Origin: a virus
Virus record (IMG/VR): IMGVR_UViG_3300047377_000027
Span: 1-36,492 of that record
Reading direction: 5' to 3' (one strand)
Length of the DNA: 36,492 nucleotides
In this document: positions 1-8,112 of the stretch, in pieces
How positions within the stretch are numbered: position 1 is the first letter of the stretch
How the letters are laid out: each line of letters begins with the position of its first letter
Made by a program: the position numbers and the translations under genes
The notes under the pieces: generated by a model
Databases searched by the model: none
What the model was told of the DNA's origin: nothing
Seen by the model: only the letters and a program-made list of their open reading frames with translations

Positions 1-2
1 AG

Positions 3-2684
3 CTTCAGAAAGAAGATCCTGACTACCGCTTTGTTGCTGTACTAGGTGGCGCTGCTCTAGTAGGTGCAGTTCCAGGTATTGGAGATGTTGCTGCTAAAGG
101 TATACGTAACGCAGCAGATATGATAAAACGTATAGAGGTTGACCCTGATGCTTTAGGTTCACTAGGTGGTAATGTTAGGTTAAAGCCTAAAGAAGAAAGT
201 GTTTGGTCCTACCCAGAACAACTATATGACTCAGCAGATACATCTATAAATGTTAGTAAGAAACCTGCAGGATATAATGAATTAAAGAAACGTGGTGAAA
301 TAAAAGATGGTGATGTTATTGTTGACATTGGTGGTGGGCGCTTTGATAACTTAGTAGAAGATGCTGCTGAAGAAGGCGCAACTGTAAAAGTGTATGATCC
401 ATTTAATAGAACACCAGAACATAATACAGCAGTTGTTGACTCTGTAAAAGATGGACAGGCTGATATGGCTATGTCTCATAATGTATTAAATGTTATACAA
501 GAAGATAAAAACATTATTGACATTGCTGTGCAAGCAGAGAATGCAATAAAGCCAAACGGTAAAGCACACTTTTCTGTGTACGAAGGTACTGGTAAGGGTG
601 AAGGAAAAGTTACAACAAAAGGTTATCAAAGAAATGAAAAGACTCAGGCATATGTACCTTTAATAGAACAGGTATTTGGTGAGGGTAACGTTACCAGAAA
701 AGGTAAGATAATAACAGCTACTAAAAATGCACAAGGATTTAGTGAGGGCGGTATGGCTTTAGAAGAACAGATGAACATGAACTTTGGTGATGTACCTGAT
801 AATACAATAGGCATAGATCCTGTGTCAGGTAATGAGATACCGATGGGTTCTACAGCAGAGAATGTACGAGATGATATACCAGCTAACCTAAGTGAAGGTG
901 AGATAGTTGTAGCTGCTGACGTAGTAAACTTTCATGGTGTAAAACTATTTGAAGACCTACGTGCTGAAGCTAAGATGGGCTACCAAGAAATGGCACAAGA
1001 TGGACGTATGGGTGGTGAGCCTATGGATGATGACATGGGTATGGACATAGAACTTTCTGAGTTAGACTTAGAAGTAATGGATGATGAAGCACCTGTACAA
1101 ATGAACAGGGGTGGAAGATCTATGGCTGACTACAAAGATGTAGCAAAGAATAGAAATATAAAAGCTCCTAAACGTACTGCACCACGTAAGACACACGCAG
1201 AGATAATGGCTCAAGCTTTTGGTTCTAATACTGATTCACGTAAAGACAACTCTCCAGCAGCTATATCTGCTAGAGTTCAGGCTAGAAAAGATAAACCAAA
1301 GAATAGATTTGAAGCTATACGAAACAGACTAAGAGATGTATTTAAAGATGATGATGACAATCAATCTAGGTTTGACTTTGGATTTAGTGGTAACCCTATG
1401 GAACGTGCAGCACGTAAGTATGGGTCACCAGCATCAGCAACAAAGAATGAATCACTAAGAGCAGGTCAAGTAGCAGGTACATATACAGGAGGCCAAGAGC
1501 CTGTAAATAACTCAGTACGTTACTATGAACAACCATTCTACAAAAGACTTATGGAAGGTTTAGGCTTTGATGAAGGTGGGCTTGTACCAGACGAAGATAC
1601 AAACCTCATAGGTGGTGAAGCCCAGTTCAATCAACCGTTCTATGCCCCTGATCAAAAGGGTGGCTTTGACATGGAGAACGCCTATGTAGACTATGGTGAT
1701 AGTACAGGTGGTGGTCCTCTACTTGAGATGCGTGAGTACATGAACGATGAAGGTCACAGAATATTTATTACCTTTATAGATGGTGTAGCACAAATGGAAA
1801 TACCTGCTGGTTACTATCCAGTGGGTGAAGGTGTAGCTGTAGCTCCTACCCCTGCAATAGGCGGTAGCGGTGGTTCTGATTCTGGAGGAGGTATGGATAT
1901 GCCAACACCAGATCCTGTTAACTATAAAGAGCTAAGTCTTGAGGAATTAACTGACATGGTAAATAGTCAAGGTGATTTGAAAGGTGATGTAATAGCAACA
2001 GGTTTGGGATTACTAAATCCTTTAATGGGCGCAGCAGTTAAGTTTGCAATGTGGAATCAAACAAGACAAGTAAAGAGAGAGATAGAACGTAGATTAACAT
2101 CTAATGAAACTTCAAATGTAGATAAGATGCGCTATCAAAACTTACTTGAGATTGCAGAAAGAGAAACACCTACACTACTAGATAAGATACTAGGAAGAGA
2201 CTTTGAAAAAACTGTAGGTCAAATACCTAAACCAGTAACACCTGATACAGATTTTGCTGATCCTACTATGGCTGGTGGACAACCTTACACACCTGGAGCA
2301 GGAAGTGTTTACACACCAAATGATCAAACAGCAAGTCAAACTACAACTCCGGGAGTAGATGATGGGCTTAGTAATGAGCTTAAAACACAAATTGAACAAG
2401 CATCTGCAGACGCTGCAAGTGCAGCTTTTGGCTCCCCAAGTAAAACTGTTAAACCTGTAGGTAACGATGACTTCATTGAGGCTGTTAAACAAGACCCAGA
2501 CTCTTTCTTACCACCCACATCTGCAAATGACAATAATGATTCACCTATCTCCAGACCACCTACACCTGCAGCTAAACCCTCACCTATATATGATAATGTT
2601 GCAGCAGGTGATTATGATGATGACTCAACAGGTGTTTACAAAGGCGGCATGATGAGGAAGAAGAAGAAGAAAAAATCCAAATAA
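3..2684 (+). CDS. Large multidomain virion protein with methyltransferase-like domain (5' end outside window)
   Basis: The reading frame is open to the left edge, so the gene is partial: 39 residues precede the first ATG at 120, and this segment contains a glycine/alanine-rich hydrophobic stretch (AALVGAVPGIGDVAAKG) that looks membrane-active. From about nt 300 to 720 there is a Rossmann-like segment with a methyltransferase motif-I glycine loop (VIVDIGGGRFDN), an acidic motif-II-like strand end (VYDPFN) and a SHNVLNVI segment. Around nt 800-1010 follows the block DNTIGIDPVSGNEIPMGS...LSEGEIVVAADVVNFHG, which I recognise from structural proteins of marine podophages. The rest is low-complexity, Gly/Asp/Pro-rich, and ends in a lysine tail. 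The gene lies just upstream of scaffold and capsid, so a virion role is likely. Methyltransferase activity is an inference; substrate unknown. Confidence 0.7.
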   Translation, partial: LQKEDPDYRFVAVLGGAALVGAVPGIGDVAAKGIRNAADMIKRIEVDPDALGSLGGNVRLKPKEESVWSYPEQLYDSADTSINVSKKPAGYNELKKRGEIKDGDVIVDIGGGRFDNLVEDAAEEGATVKVYDPFNRTPEHNTAVVDSVKDGQADMAMSHNVLNVIQEDKNIIDIAVQAENAIKPNGKAHFSVYEGTGKGEGKVTTKGYQRNEKTQAYVPLIEQVFGEGNVTRKGKIITATKNAQGFSEGGMALEEQMNMNFGDVPDNTIGIDPVSGNEIPMGSTAENVRDDIPANLSEGEIVVAADVVNFHGVKLFEDLRAEAKMGYQEMAQDGRMGGEPMDDDMGMDIELSELDLEVMDDEAPVQMNRGGRSMADYKDVAKNRNIKAPKRTAPRKTHAEIMAQAFGSNTDSRKDNSPAAISARVQARKDKPKNRFEAIRNRLRDVFKDDDDNQSRFDFGFSGNPMERAARKYGSPASATKNESLRAGQVAGTYTGGQEPVNNSVRYYEQPFYKRLMEGLGFDEGGLVPDEDTNLIGGEAQFNQPFYAPDQKGGFDMENAYVDYGDSTGGGPLLEMREYMNDEGHRIFITFIDGVAQMEIPAGYYPVGEGVAVAPTPAIGGSGGSDSGGGMDMPTPDPVNYKELSLEELTDMVNSQGDLKGDVIATGLGLLNPLMGAAVKFAMWNQTRQVKREIERRLTSNETSNVDKMRYQNLLEIAERETPTLLDKILGRDFEKTVGQIPKPVTPDTDFADPTMAGGQPYTPGAGSVYTPNDQTASQTTTPGVDDGLSNELKTQIEQASADAASAAFGSPSKTVKPVGNDDFIEAVKQDPDSFLPPTSANDNNDSPISRPPTPAAKPSPIYDNVAAGDYDDDSTGVYKGGMMRKKKKKKSK

Positions 2685-2696
2685 CTATAAGGCTAC

Positions 2697-2710
2697 TCAG
2701 CTACGGCTGA
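2697..2710 (+). other. Small UACG-tetraloop hairpin before scaffold gene
   Basis: TCAGC-TACG-GCTGA forms a 5-bp stem closed by C-G on a UNCG-type tetraloop, a very stable RNA loop. It sits in the 48-base gap before the scaffold gene and is not followed by a T run, so it is more likely an RNA-stability or processing element than a terminator. It is short and could be chance. Confidence 0.3.
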
Positions 2711-2732
2711 CCCCAACATAAGGAAAAAACAA

Positions 2733-3701
2733 ATGGCAGAGATGCAACACGAAAAAGTAAACATAAAGAAAGTGCCGATGCAGTCAGCATCATATGCACG
2801 TAACGAAGATCGTATTAATAAAGATGAAGCTGAATTAGCAGAGCTAATAAAGCAAGCCAAAGAAGCTAAAGGTATAGTAGATGAGCCAGAAGAAGAAGCC
2901 TCTGAAGCTGAACCCAGTAGCGAAGAACCTCAAGCTGAACCAGTTCAGGCAGAGAGTGATACCAAACAAGAAGAGAAACCAGAAGCCAAAGCACAAGAAG
3001 ATGATGAGCTAAGTGCTGAAGAGAAGAACTTTAAGAAACGTTATGGTGATCTACGCAGACATCAGCAGGACAAAGAGAAAGAGTTTACTGCTAAGATAGA
3101 AGCATTAGAATCTCAACTTAGTAAAGCTGCTAAGAAACAGCTTGTACTCCCAAAGACTGATGAAGAGCTAGAGGCTTGGACTAAAGAATATCCTGATATA
3201 GCATCTATTATAGAAACTATAGCTGATAAGAAATCTAAAAGTGCAGCTAAAGATATAGAAGATCGTATGATTGAACTAGAAGAGATGCGACAAGATGCAC
3301 ATCGTGATAAAGCAGAAGCAGAACTTGTTAAGATACATCCTGACTTTATAGAGATACGTCAAGACGATACGTTTCATAATTGGGCAAAGGAACAACCTAA
3401 GTGGGTACAAGATGCTTTGTATGAAAACGTTGATGATGCAAAATCTGTAGCACGTGTAATAGACTTATACAAAATTGACAAAGGTATTACTAACAAGAAG
3501 AAAGCTAAACCTGATGAGAAAGCAGCAGCATCTTCTGTCAAGACAAAAAGTGCAGCAGCACCAGAACCAGATGAGTCAGCTAAGATGATTCGTGAGTCTG
3601 AGGTAGCTAACATGTCAATCAAAGAATATGAGAAGAGGGCAGATGAAATCATGGATGCCCAACGTAACGGAAACTTTATTTATGATATGTCAAGAAAGTA
3701 G
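2733..3701 (+). CDS. Capsid assembly scaffolding protein
   Basis: A 322-residue, highly charged, Glu/Lys/Ala-rich, mostly helical protein placed immediately before the major capsid gene, as scaffolds are in podophages. Residues 47-100 are a Glu/Pro-rich acidic segment, followed by predicted long helices and a coiled-coil-like middle (KEKEFTAKIEALESQLSKA). The C-terminal part contains a second hydrophilic linker (KKKAKPDEKAAASS) and a helical end, where scaffolds usually contact coat protein. An AAGGA ribosome-binding site lies about 9 bases before the ATG. No enzymatic motif is seen. The assignment rests on position and composition rather than on sequence identity to a named family. Confidence 0.8.
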   Translation: MAEMQHEKVNIKKVPMQSASYARNEDRINKDEAELAELIKQAKEAKGIVDEPEEEASEAEPSSEEPQAEPVQAESDTKQEEKPEAKAQEDDELSAEEKNFKKRYGDLRRHQQDKEKEFTAKIEALESQLSKAAKKQLVLPKTDEELEAWTKEYPDIASIIETIADKKSKSAAKDIEDRMIELEEMRQDAHRDKAEAELVKIHPDFIEIRQDDTFHNWAKEQPKWVQDALYENVDDAKSVARVIDLYKIDKGITNKKKAKPDEKAAASSVKTKSAAAPEPDESAKMIRESEVANMSIKEYEKRADEIMDAQRNGNFIYDMSRK

Positions 3702-3729
3702 TTGACATTCTAAGTATCATAGATAAAAC
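3702..3729 (+). promoter_or_regulatory. Possible sigma70-type promoter upstream of capsid gene
   Basis: A perfect -35 box TTGACA (3702-3707) begins directly after the scaffold stop codon and is followed, after 16 bases, by TAAAAC (3724-3729), a 4-of-6 match to the -10 box. It lies in the only sizeable intergenic gap, ahead of the capsid gene, where extra transcription would make sense. The weak -10 box keeps confidence low. Confidence 0.35.
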
Positions 3730-3733
3730 TATA

Positions 3734-3760
3734 GCATATACACAACATTAGTGTGTATGC
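3734..3760 (+). other. Ten-base-pair hairpin in scaffold-capsid gap
   Basis: GCATATACAC (3734-3743) pairs with GTGTGTATGC (3751-3760) over 10 bp with one G-U pair and a 7-base loop. No T run follows, so it is not a classical terminator. It could be an RNA processing or stability element at the 5' end of capsid mRNA. The remaining gap (3761-3923) shows no gene, only the capsid ribosome-binding site AAGGAG at 3910-3915. Confidence 0.45.
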
Positions 3761-3923
3761 TTAACTCAAGCACTAGCCACACAAAAGAACTACCTCTAAG
3801 TACAGGCCCAACGCAGACAGGCAGCGCAGCCTAGAAGCAAAGTTGACTACCCTATTACAAAGAGCCTCTTCATGGTGGATATGTAGCATTACTTCAACGC
3901 CATATCTATAAGGAGATTTAACT

Positions 3924-4997
3924 ATGGCTATAGCACTCGCCTCTGGCAAATCAGGATTTGACGGCAATTTCAGCCCGATTATCTATTCCAAACAAGCACA
4001 GATCGCTTTACGTAAAGCTTCTGTTGCAGCAGCAATTACCAACAGTAACTACTTTGGTGACATTGCAAATCAAGGGGATGTTGTACGCATTCAAAAAGAG
4101 CCTGACGTAACAGTTAACACTCTTGAGCGTAAAACAGCAATCTCTGTAGAAGACCTAGATGATTCTGAGTTCACACTCACCATTGATCAAGCTAACTACT
4201 TTGCTTTTAAAATGGATGACATTGAAGACCAGTTTGCAAATGTTGATTTCGTAAGCCTAGCTGCAGATAGAGCAGCATATAAAATGGCTGACGCAATGGA
4301 TGTAGACTTACTTCTTTACATGTCAGGTCACTTAGCAAACGGTGAGTACTCAACCGCCGCAGCAGGTACAGCACAGCACCCAACGGCTGGCGAAATAAAT
4401 GGTGAATTTTTAAAGGTTAACCAATTAGACGCTACTGACTTTGGTTCATTAGGTTCAGCAGACGCTGCATCTACAGCATATGCTACTAATGATTCTATTC
4501 CATTAGCAGTACGTTTACCTGGCGCTACAGCATTATCAACAGCTACTGTATCACCTTTGTCCGTTGTCGCACGTATGGCACGTCAAATGGATACAGCAAA
4601 TGTTGACTCACGTGGACGTTACATAGTTGTTGACTCTATCTTCATGGAAATGATGAAAGACGAAGACTCACGTCTCTTGAATGCTGACTTCGGTGGAGCA
4701 GGTCTACAGAACGGTCTAGTAATGAACAACTTACACGGCTTCAGAGTCCACGTATCTAACAACCTACCTTCAAAAGGTAACGGTGCAGGACACGCTGGCG
4801 CACTAGCTCAGAACGCACATTACGGTGTGATCTTAGCTGGACAAGAAGACGCAGTTGCTTCTGCAGAGCAGATCAACAAAGTTGAAAACTACAGAGATCC
4901 TGACTCATTTGCAGACATCGTACGTGGTATGCACCTATATGGACGTAAGATTCTACGCCCACAAGGACTTGTCACAGCACGTTACAACGTTGCATAA
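3924..4997 (+). CDS. Major capsid protein (HK97-fold podovirus coat)
   Basis: A 357-residue protein directly after the scaffold gene with an excellent ribosome-binding site (AAGGAG, 8 bases before ATG). The N-terminus (SPIIYSKQAQIALRKASV) and the region ITNSNYFGDIANQGDVVRI fit the N-arm and first strands of HK97-type coats; VSVED/TIDQANYFAFKMDDIEDQFAN matches the motif seen in podophage coat proteins, followed by the spine-helix region VSLAADRAAYKMADAMD. The C-terminal half has P-domain-like segments (RYIVVDSIFMEMMKDEDSRLL; NGLVMNNLHGFRVHVSNNLP) typical of this coat group. It forms the icosahedral shell. The leader gap with a promoter-like site and the hairpin just after the stop codon both suggest that it is expressed at a higher level than its neighbours. 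Confidence 0.9.
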   Translation: MAIALASGKSGFDGNFSPIIYSKQAQIALRKASVAAAITNSNYFGDIANQGDVVRIQKEPDVTVNTLERKTAISVEDLDDSEFTLTIDQANYFAFKMDDIEDQFANVDFVSLAADRAAYKMADAMDVDLLLYMSGHLANGEYSTAAAGTAQHPTAGEINGEFLKVNQLDATDFGSLGSADAASTAYATNDSIPLAVRLPGATALSTATVSPLSVVARMARQMDTANVDSRGRYIVVDSIFMEMMKDEDSRLLNADFGGAGLQNGLVMNNLHGFRVHVSNNLPSKGNGAGHAGALAQNAHYGVILAGQEDAVASAEQINKVENYRDPDSFADIVRGMHLYGRKILRPQGLVTARYNVA

Positions 4998-5010
4998 TCA
5001 AGATAAACTT

Positions 5011-5034
5011 AGAGGCTGGCTTTTGCTGGCCTCT
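5011..5034 (+). terminator. Strong hairpin after capsid gene (terminator or processing site)
   Basis: AGAGGCTGGC (5011-5020) pairs with GCTGGCCTCT (5025-5034): 10 bp with two G-U pairs and a TTTT loop. It begins 13 bases after the capsid stop codon. The downstream sequence TCGTGCATTT has only a poor T tract, so it may act as a leaky terminator or an mRNA 3'-end stabiliser. T7 has its main late terminator in the equivalent place, directly after its capsid gene 10. Confidence 0.6.
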
Positions 5035-5061
5035 TCGTGCATTTAACAAAAGGACATTCTC

Positions 5062-5502
5062 ATGGGTACTATTACTACAGCAATGTGCAACAGCTTCAAG
5101 CAAGAGCTACTTGGGGGTGTTCACGACTTAGACACACACACATTAAAGATAGCTTTAATTAAACCCTCTCCTACAAGTAGCTTCAGTAAAGCTACCACTA
5201 ACTATTCAGACCTTACAGCTAACTCAGATGAAGCTACAGGAACAAACTATAGTGCAGGAGGACAGGGATTGGATTCGCCTGTCATTTCATTATCAGGGGA
5301 TACGGCACTTGTAGACTTTGCAGATGAAGTATTCTCTAATTTAACAATTACTGCTGCTGGAGCTTTACTGTATAACAGTTCAGTCAGTAACAAAGCTATA
5401 GCTGTATTCTCGTTTGGCTCAAACGTAGCCTCAACAGCAGGTGACTTTACTGTTATCTTTCCTACAGCAGATGCATCCAATGCAGTCATACGTATAACGT
5501 AA
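5062..5502 (+). CDS. Small head/tail structural protein
   Basis: A 146-residue protein of beta-rich composition, starting MGTITTAMCNSFKQELLGGVHD. The segments TLKIALIKPSPTSSFSKATTNYSDL and IAVFSFGSNVASTAGDFTVIFP resemble a small structural protein often seen just after the capsid gene or near the tail genes of marine phages. It follows the capsid hairpin and has an AAAGGA ribosome-binding site. A decoration or tail-knob role is possible, but the sequence does not decide it. No catalytic motif. Confidence 0.6.
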   Translation: MGTITTAMCNSFKQELLGGVHDLDTHTLKIALIKPSPTSSFSKATTNYSDLTANSDEATGTNYSAGGQGLDSPVISLSGDTALVDFADEVFSNLTITAAGALLYNSSVSNKAIAVFSFGSNVASTAGDFTVIFPTADASNAVIRIT

Positions 5503-5512
5503 AGGTAATACA

Positions 5513-6016
5513 ATGGCATTAGTACTAAAAGACCGTGTACGTGAAACCACTACTACTACAGGAACATCAAACCTAACTCTTGGTGGTGCAAGTGCTACCT
5601 TCGATACATTCGCATCAGTCATGTCTACTAATGATACGACTTACTACGCCATTGTGCATACAGCTAATGGTACTGATGAGTGGGAAGTAGGACTAGGTAC
5701 ATACAGTGGCACTAACACACTAACACGAACTACAGTACTATCAAGTTCAAACAGTGGATCAGCAACAAACTTCTCAGCAGGAACTAAGTTTGTATTCATA
5801 ACTTTACCTGCTAGTGTTGCTGCTCACCTTGACCCTGCATCTAACGATCACGATTTAAACTCTATAATCTCTTTTGGTAATCACGACACAGATGATCTAT
5901 CAGAAGGGTCTACTAATTTATACTTCACAAACGCTAGAGCAGATGCACGTGTAGCGGCATCAACAGCTTTTGATGCAGCAGGTTCAGCCGTTGCACTAGC
6001 AATAGCTTTGGGATAG
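5513..6016 (+). CDS. Tail-fibre/structural protein
   Basis: A 167-residue Thr/Ser/Ala-rich protein. The N-terminal part (MALVLKDRVRETTTTTGTSN) is a recurrent start module of marine-phage virion proteins in which an ETTTTTGT segment precedes a beta domain. The C-terminal segment DDLSEGSTNLYFTNARADARV is the well-known shaft motif of phage fibres. It opens the fibre array and is probably a fibre base or connector. An AAAGG ribosome-binding site lies about 8 bases before the ATG. Confidence 0.6.
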   Translation: MALVLKDRVRETTTTTGTSNLTLGGASATFDTFASVMSTNDTTYYAIVHTANGTDEWEVGLGTYSGTNTLTRTTVLSSSNSGSATNFSAGTKFVFITLPASVAAHLDPASNDHDLNSIISFGNHDTDDLSEGSTNLYFTNARADARVAASTAFDAAGSAVALAIALG

Positions 6017-6020
6017 CAAT

Positions 6021-6353
6021 ATGGCAAATACATTTCTTAGAAAGACTTCACGTAGCATAGGCACATCAGCCACCATAGTGGGAAGCTACACAGTAGGGAG
6101 CAGCACAGCTACAACCGTTATCGGTTTGTCTTGTGCTAATAGAACTACTGCAGCTATAACAGTTGATGTAGCACACAATGACGGATCTAATGATACGTTC
6201 TTAGTTAAACAAGCTACAGTACCTAGCGGAGGCAGTCTTGTTGTCGTAGGAGGTGATCAAAAAGTCGTTCTACAAACAAACGATAAGATTAAAGTGACAT
6301 CAAGTGCTGCCTCCTCTTGTGATGTAATGATGAGTATATTGGAGATTACCTAA
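6021..6353 (+). CDS. Small beta-rich virion protein
   Basis: A 110-residue protein with regularly alternating hydrophobic and polar residues (TTVIGLSCANRTTAAITVDV; GGSLVVVGGDQKVVLQ) that suggests a small beta sandwich. Similar proteins occur among structural genes of marine phages. It begins 4 bases after the upstream stop codon, and its own stop overlaps the next start (TAATG), so it is translated with the fibre genes. Function unknown; a collar or fibre adaptor is possible. Confidence 0.5.
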   Translation: MANTFLRKTSRSIGTSATIVGSYTVGSSTATTVIGLSCANRTTAAITVDVAHNDGSNDTFLVKQATVPSGGSLVVVGGDQKVVLQTNDKIKVTSSAASSCDVMMSILEIT

Positions 6354-7096
6354 TGGGTAAGTCTAAAGATTTAGCTTCAGGCGCAGCATATCAGGATCAG
6401 ACTGAAAGTGATACACGATATGTAAATACCGCTGGCGATACGATGACAGGTGCGTTGACTGTTGATACTGCTACAAGTACAAACCTGACTGTAGATAGTG
6501 GTGTATATGGTGGAATACAGTTTAAAGTTGCTGGTACAGACACAGGCTACATTACTTCTTACACTAATGGGTCTGGTGCAGAGGCTATGTATATAGGTGG
6601 CGCAGATACAGTCAACTTACACACTGGCACAAATCATGCCTTAACAGGTGGTACTACTAGATTACAGATAGACAGTTCAGGCCGTGTGACAATGCCTAAT
6701 CAGCCTAGTTTTTCTGCATACAGAGATGCAGGGCATGTTACTGGAGGCAATGTTTATGTTTTTGATCACACTCATTATAATGTCGGAAACATGTATAACT
6801 CATCCAATGGTAGAGCAACAGTGCCAGTAGCAGGAAAGTACCTTCTAACTTTTTGGTTAATGACTAACAATGATGCTACATATGATAATAGGTATATTAG
6901 ACTTAGAATAAACAATGTAAGTCCAGCTTATAAAAATATATATAGTTCTAGTGGTGGTAGTGTTCATCATCAGTTTAGTTGGGCAGGTGTAATTAGCCTA
7001 AGTGCTAATGATTATGTTGACATATATGTTGATAACCTGAACATGTACGGTGTTAATGGTATATATAGCAACTTTAGCATGCAGTTACTAAGTTAG
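6353..7096 (+). CDS. Tail fibre with C1q-like C-terminal head
   Basis: A 247-residue protein. The N-terminus (MGKSKDLASGAAYQDQTES) and the repeated TGALTV/TNLTV segments are fibre shaft. At VTMPNQPSF (about residue 113) the shaft switches to a C1q/TNF-like jelly-roll head, with the conserved pattern GRATVPVAGKYLLTFW ... IRLRINN ... ISLSANDYVDIYV. Such heads trimerise and bind surface ligands. The DNA coding the VTMPNQP junction is identical to that in the fibre gene at 9857 (see repeat features). Its likely role is receptor recognition. Confidence 0.7.
   Translation: MGKSKDLASGAAYQDQTESDTRYVNTAGDTMTGALTVDTATSTNLTVDSGVYGGIQFKVAGTDTGYITSYTNGSGAEAMYIGGADTVNLHTGTNHALTGGTTRLQIDSSGRVTMPNQPSFSAYRDAGHVTGGNVYVFDHTHYNVGNMYNSSNGRATVPVAGKYLLTFWLMTNNDATYDNRYIRLRINNVSPAYKNIYSSSGGSVHHQFSWAGVISLSANDYVDIYVDNLNMYGVNGIYSNFSMQLLS
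6685..6705 (+). repeat. 21-nt direct repeat, copy 1 (fibre shaft/head junction)
   Basis: This 21-base stretch encoding the VTMPNQP junction is identical to 10525-10545 in another fibre gene, in the same reading frame and at the same architectural position. The flanking sequences differ. It could be a recombination joint for head swapping or a remnant of duplication. Confidence 0.75.
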
Positions 7097-7105
7097 GACA
7101 CAGAC

Positions 7106-7573
7106 ATGGCATACATAGGACAATCTCTAACCGAAGGTACAAGAAGGGCGCAAACATATACAGCTACTGCTGGACAAACCACATTTAATGCTGTATACTC
7201 TATTGGAAACCTAGACGTATATCAAAACGGAATACTATTACAACCTGCTGATTACACAGCTACCACAGGAACTACAGTTGTGTTAGGCGCTGCTGCTGCA
7301 CTAAACGATGAGATGACTATTGTATCTCACAACATATTCAGCGTAGCAGATGCACCCACACTATCAGGTGGTGGTACATTTGCAAGCAGCATTAGAGCTA
7401 CACTGTTTGATAGTGAACAACATAAGACTAAACTGGCATTGTTTCAGACTAATGATCAAACACTGTCAAATAACGTAACCATAGCAAGCACAGAGAATGC
7501 TAGTTGTAACGGACCTCTTGCGGTGACATCTGGTGTGACGCTTACAGTTAGTGGGAACTTGACAATCATATGA
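7106..7573 (+). CDS. Fibre adaptor protein (shared N-terminal module)
   Basis: A 155-residue protein. Residues 18-80 (TATAGQTTFNA ... GNLDVYQNGILLQPADYT ... NDEMTIVSHNIF) form a module that is also present at the N-termini of the proteins at 9857 and 10943, so it is probably a virion-attachment or beta-sandwich adaptor. The C-terminal half (SNNVTIASTENASCNGPLAV, GVTLTVSGNLTII) is a short beta-helix-like ending common in marine phage fibres. Its stop overlaps the next start (ATGA). Confidence 0.6.
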   Translation: MAYIGQSLTEGTRRAQTYTATAGQTTFNAVYSIGNLDVYQNGILLQPADYTATTGTTVVLGAAAALNDEMTIVSHNIFSVADAPTLSGGGTFASSIRATLFDSEQHKTKLALFQTNDQTLSNNVTIASTENASCNGPLAVTSGVTLTVSGNLTII

Positions 7574-8112
7574 GTACTTTACATGTAGAAAACTTAAAAG
7601 GTCTTAGCTCTGGCGGTAATGCCAATAAGATTATTGTACCGTCTGGTCAGACTATAGACGTTAGTGCAGGAACGTTAACGCCAGGTGTCGGACAAGTAGT
7701 ACAAGAAACTTTTACTAAAGGTAATAATAACGTTACTTCTTCTGGTAGTGCATGGGTTAACTCAGTAGTTGTAGGTTCAATAACACCAAAATTCTCTAAC
7801 AGCATAATTAGATTGTTTGCAACAGTAGCCGTTTGGCGTAGTAGTGGTGGAGCATACTTTGGGGTAAGAATTGTTTGTTCTGGTGGAAACACTAACACTG
7901 TTGCTACATGGGGTGACGGCTATTATACAGGCGGTGGAGGAATTACTTGGGACACACCTTATCAATGTGAGTTTGTAGGAGGTAGCACTAACGCTATAAC
8001 TTGTACTTTTCAGTTTAATCCCGCTGGTCACGGTATGTGGTTTCCTAACGATGGGTCTACCCACTCTCCTGATCATAGGTGGACAGTAAAACTGACGGAG
8101 ATCAAACAATGA
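7570..8112 (+). CDS. Tail fibre, STLHV/SILKV-type
   Basis: A 180-residue fibre. The N-terminus STLHVENLKGLSSG is a variant of the short anchor (S-I-L-K-V-D-T-I) also found in the next two genes. The C-terminal head begins at GQVVQETFTKG and contains VVVGSITPKFSNSIIRLFATV, which aligns by eye with GTVSITPTKTSSKIYVRIVL in the next protein. It is therefore a paralogue with a diverged head. It starts by ATGA overlap with the upstream gene and ends by ATGA overlap with the downstream one. Confidence 0.6.
   Translation: MSTLHVENLKGLSSGGNANKIIVPSGQTIDVSAGTLTPGVGQVVQETFTKGNNNVTSSGSAWVNSVVVGSITPKFSNSIIRLFATVAVWRSSGGAYFGVRIVCSGGNTNTVATWGDGYYTGGGGITWDTPYQCEFVGGSTNAITCTFQFNPAGHGMWFPNDGSTHSPDHRWTVKLTEIKQ

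Noticed and set aside
2190-2533. Two overlapping minus-strand open frames inside the first gene
   Set aside because: They are antisense to a well-supported coding region, lack ribosome-binding sites and give cysteine-rich low-quality peptides.
2655-2684. A-rich lysine run at the end of the first gene as a programmed frameshift site
   Set aside because: The run is a mixture of aag and aaa codons, the stop is immediate, and no useful alternative frame of any length follows.
3773-3967. 64-aa minus-strand frame spanning the capsid leader
   Set aside because: It runs through the capsid start and its ribosome-binding site, against all neighbouring genes, and resembles no known family.
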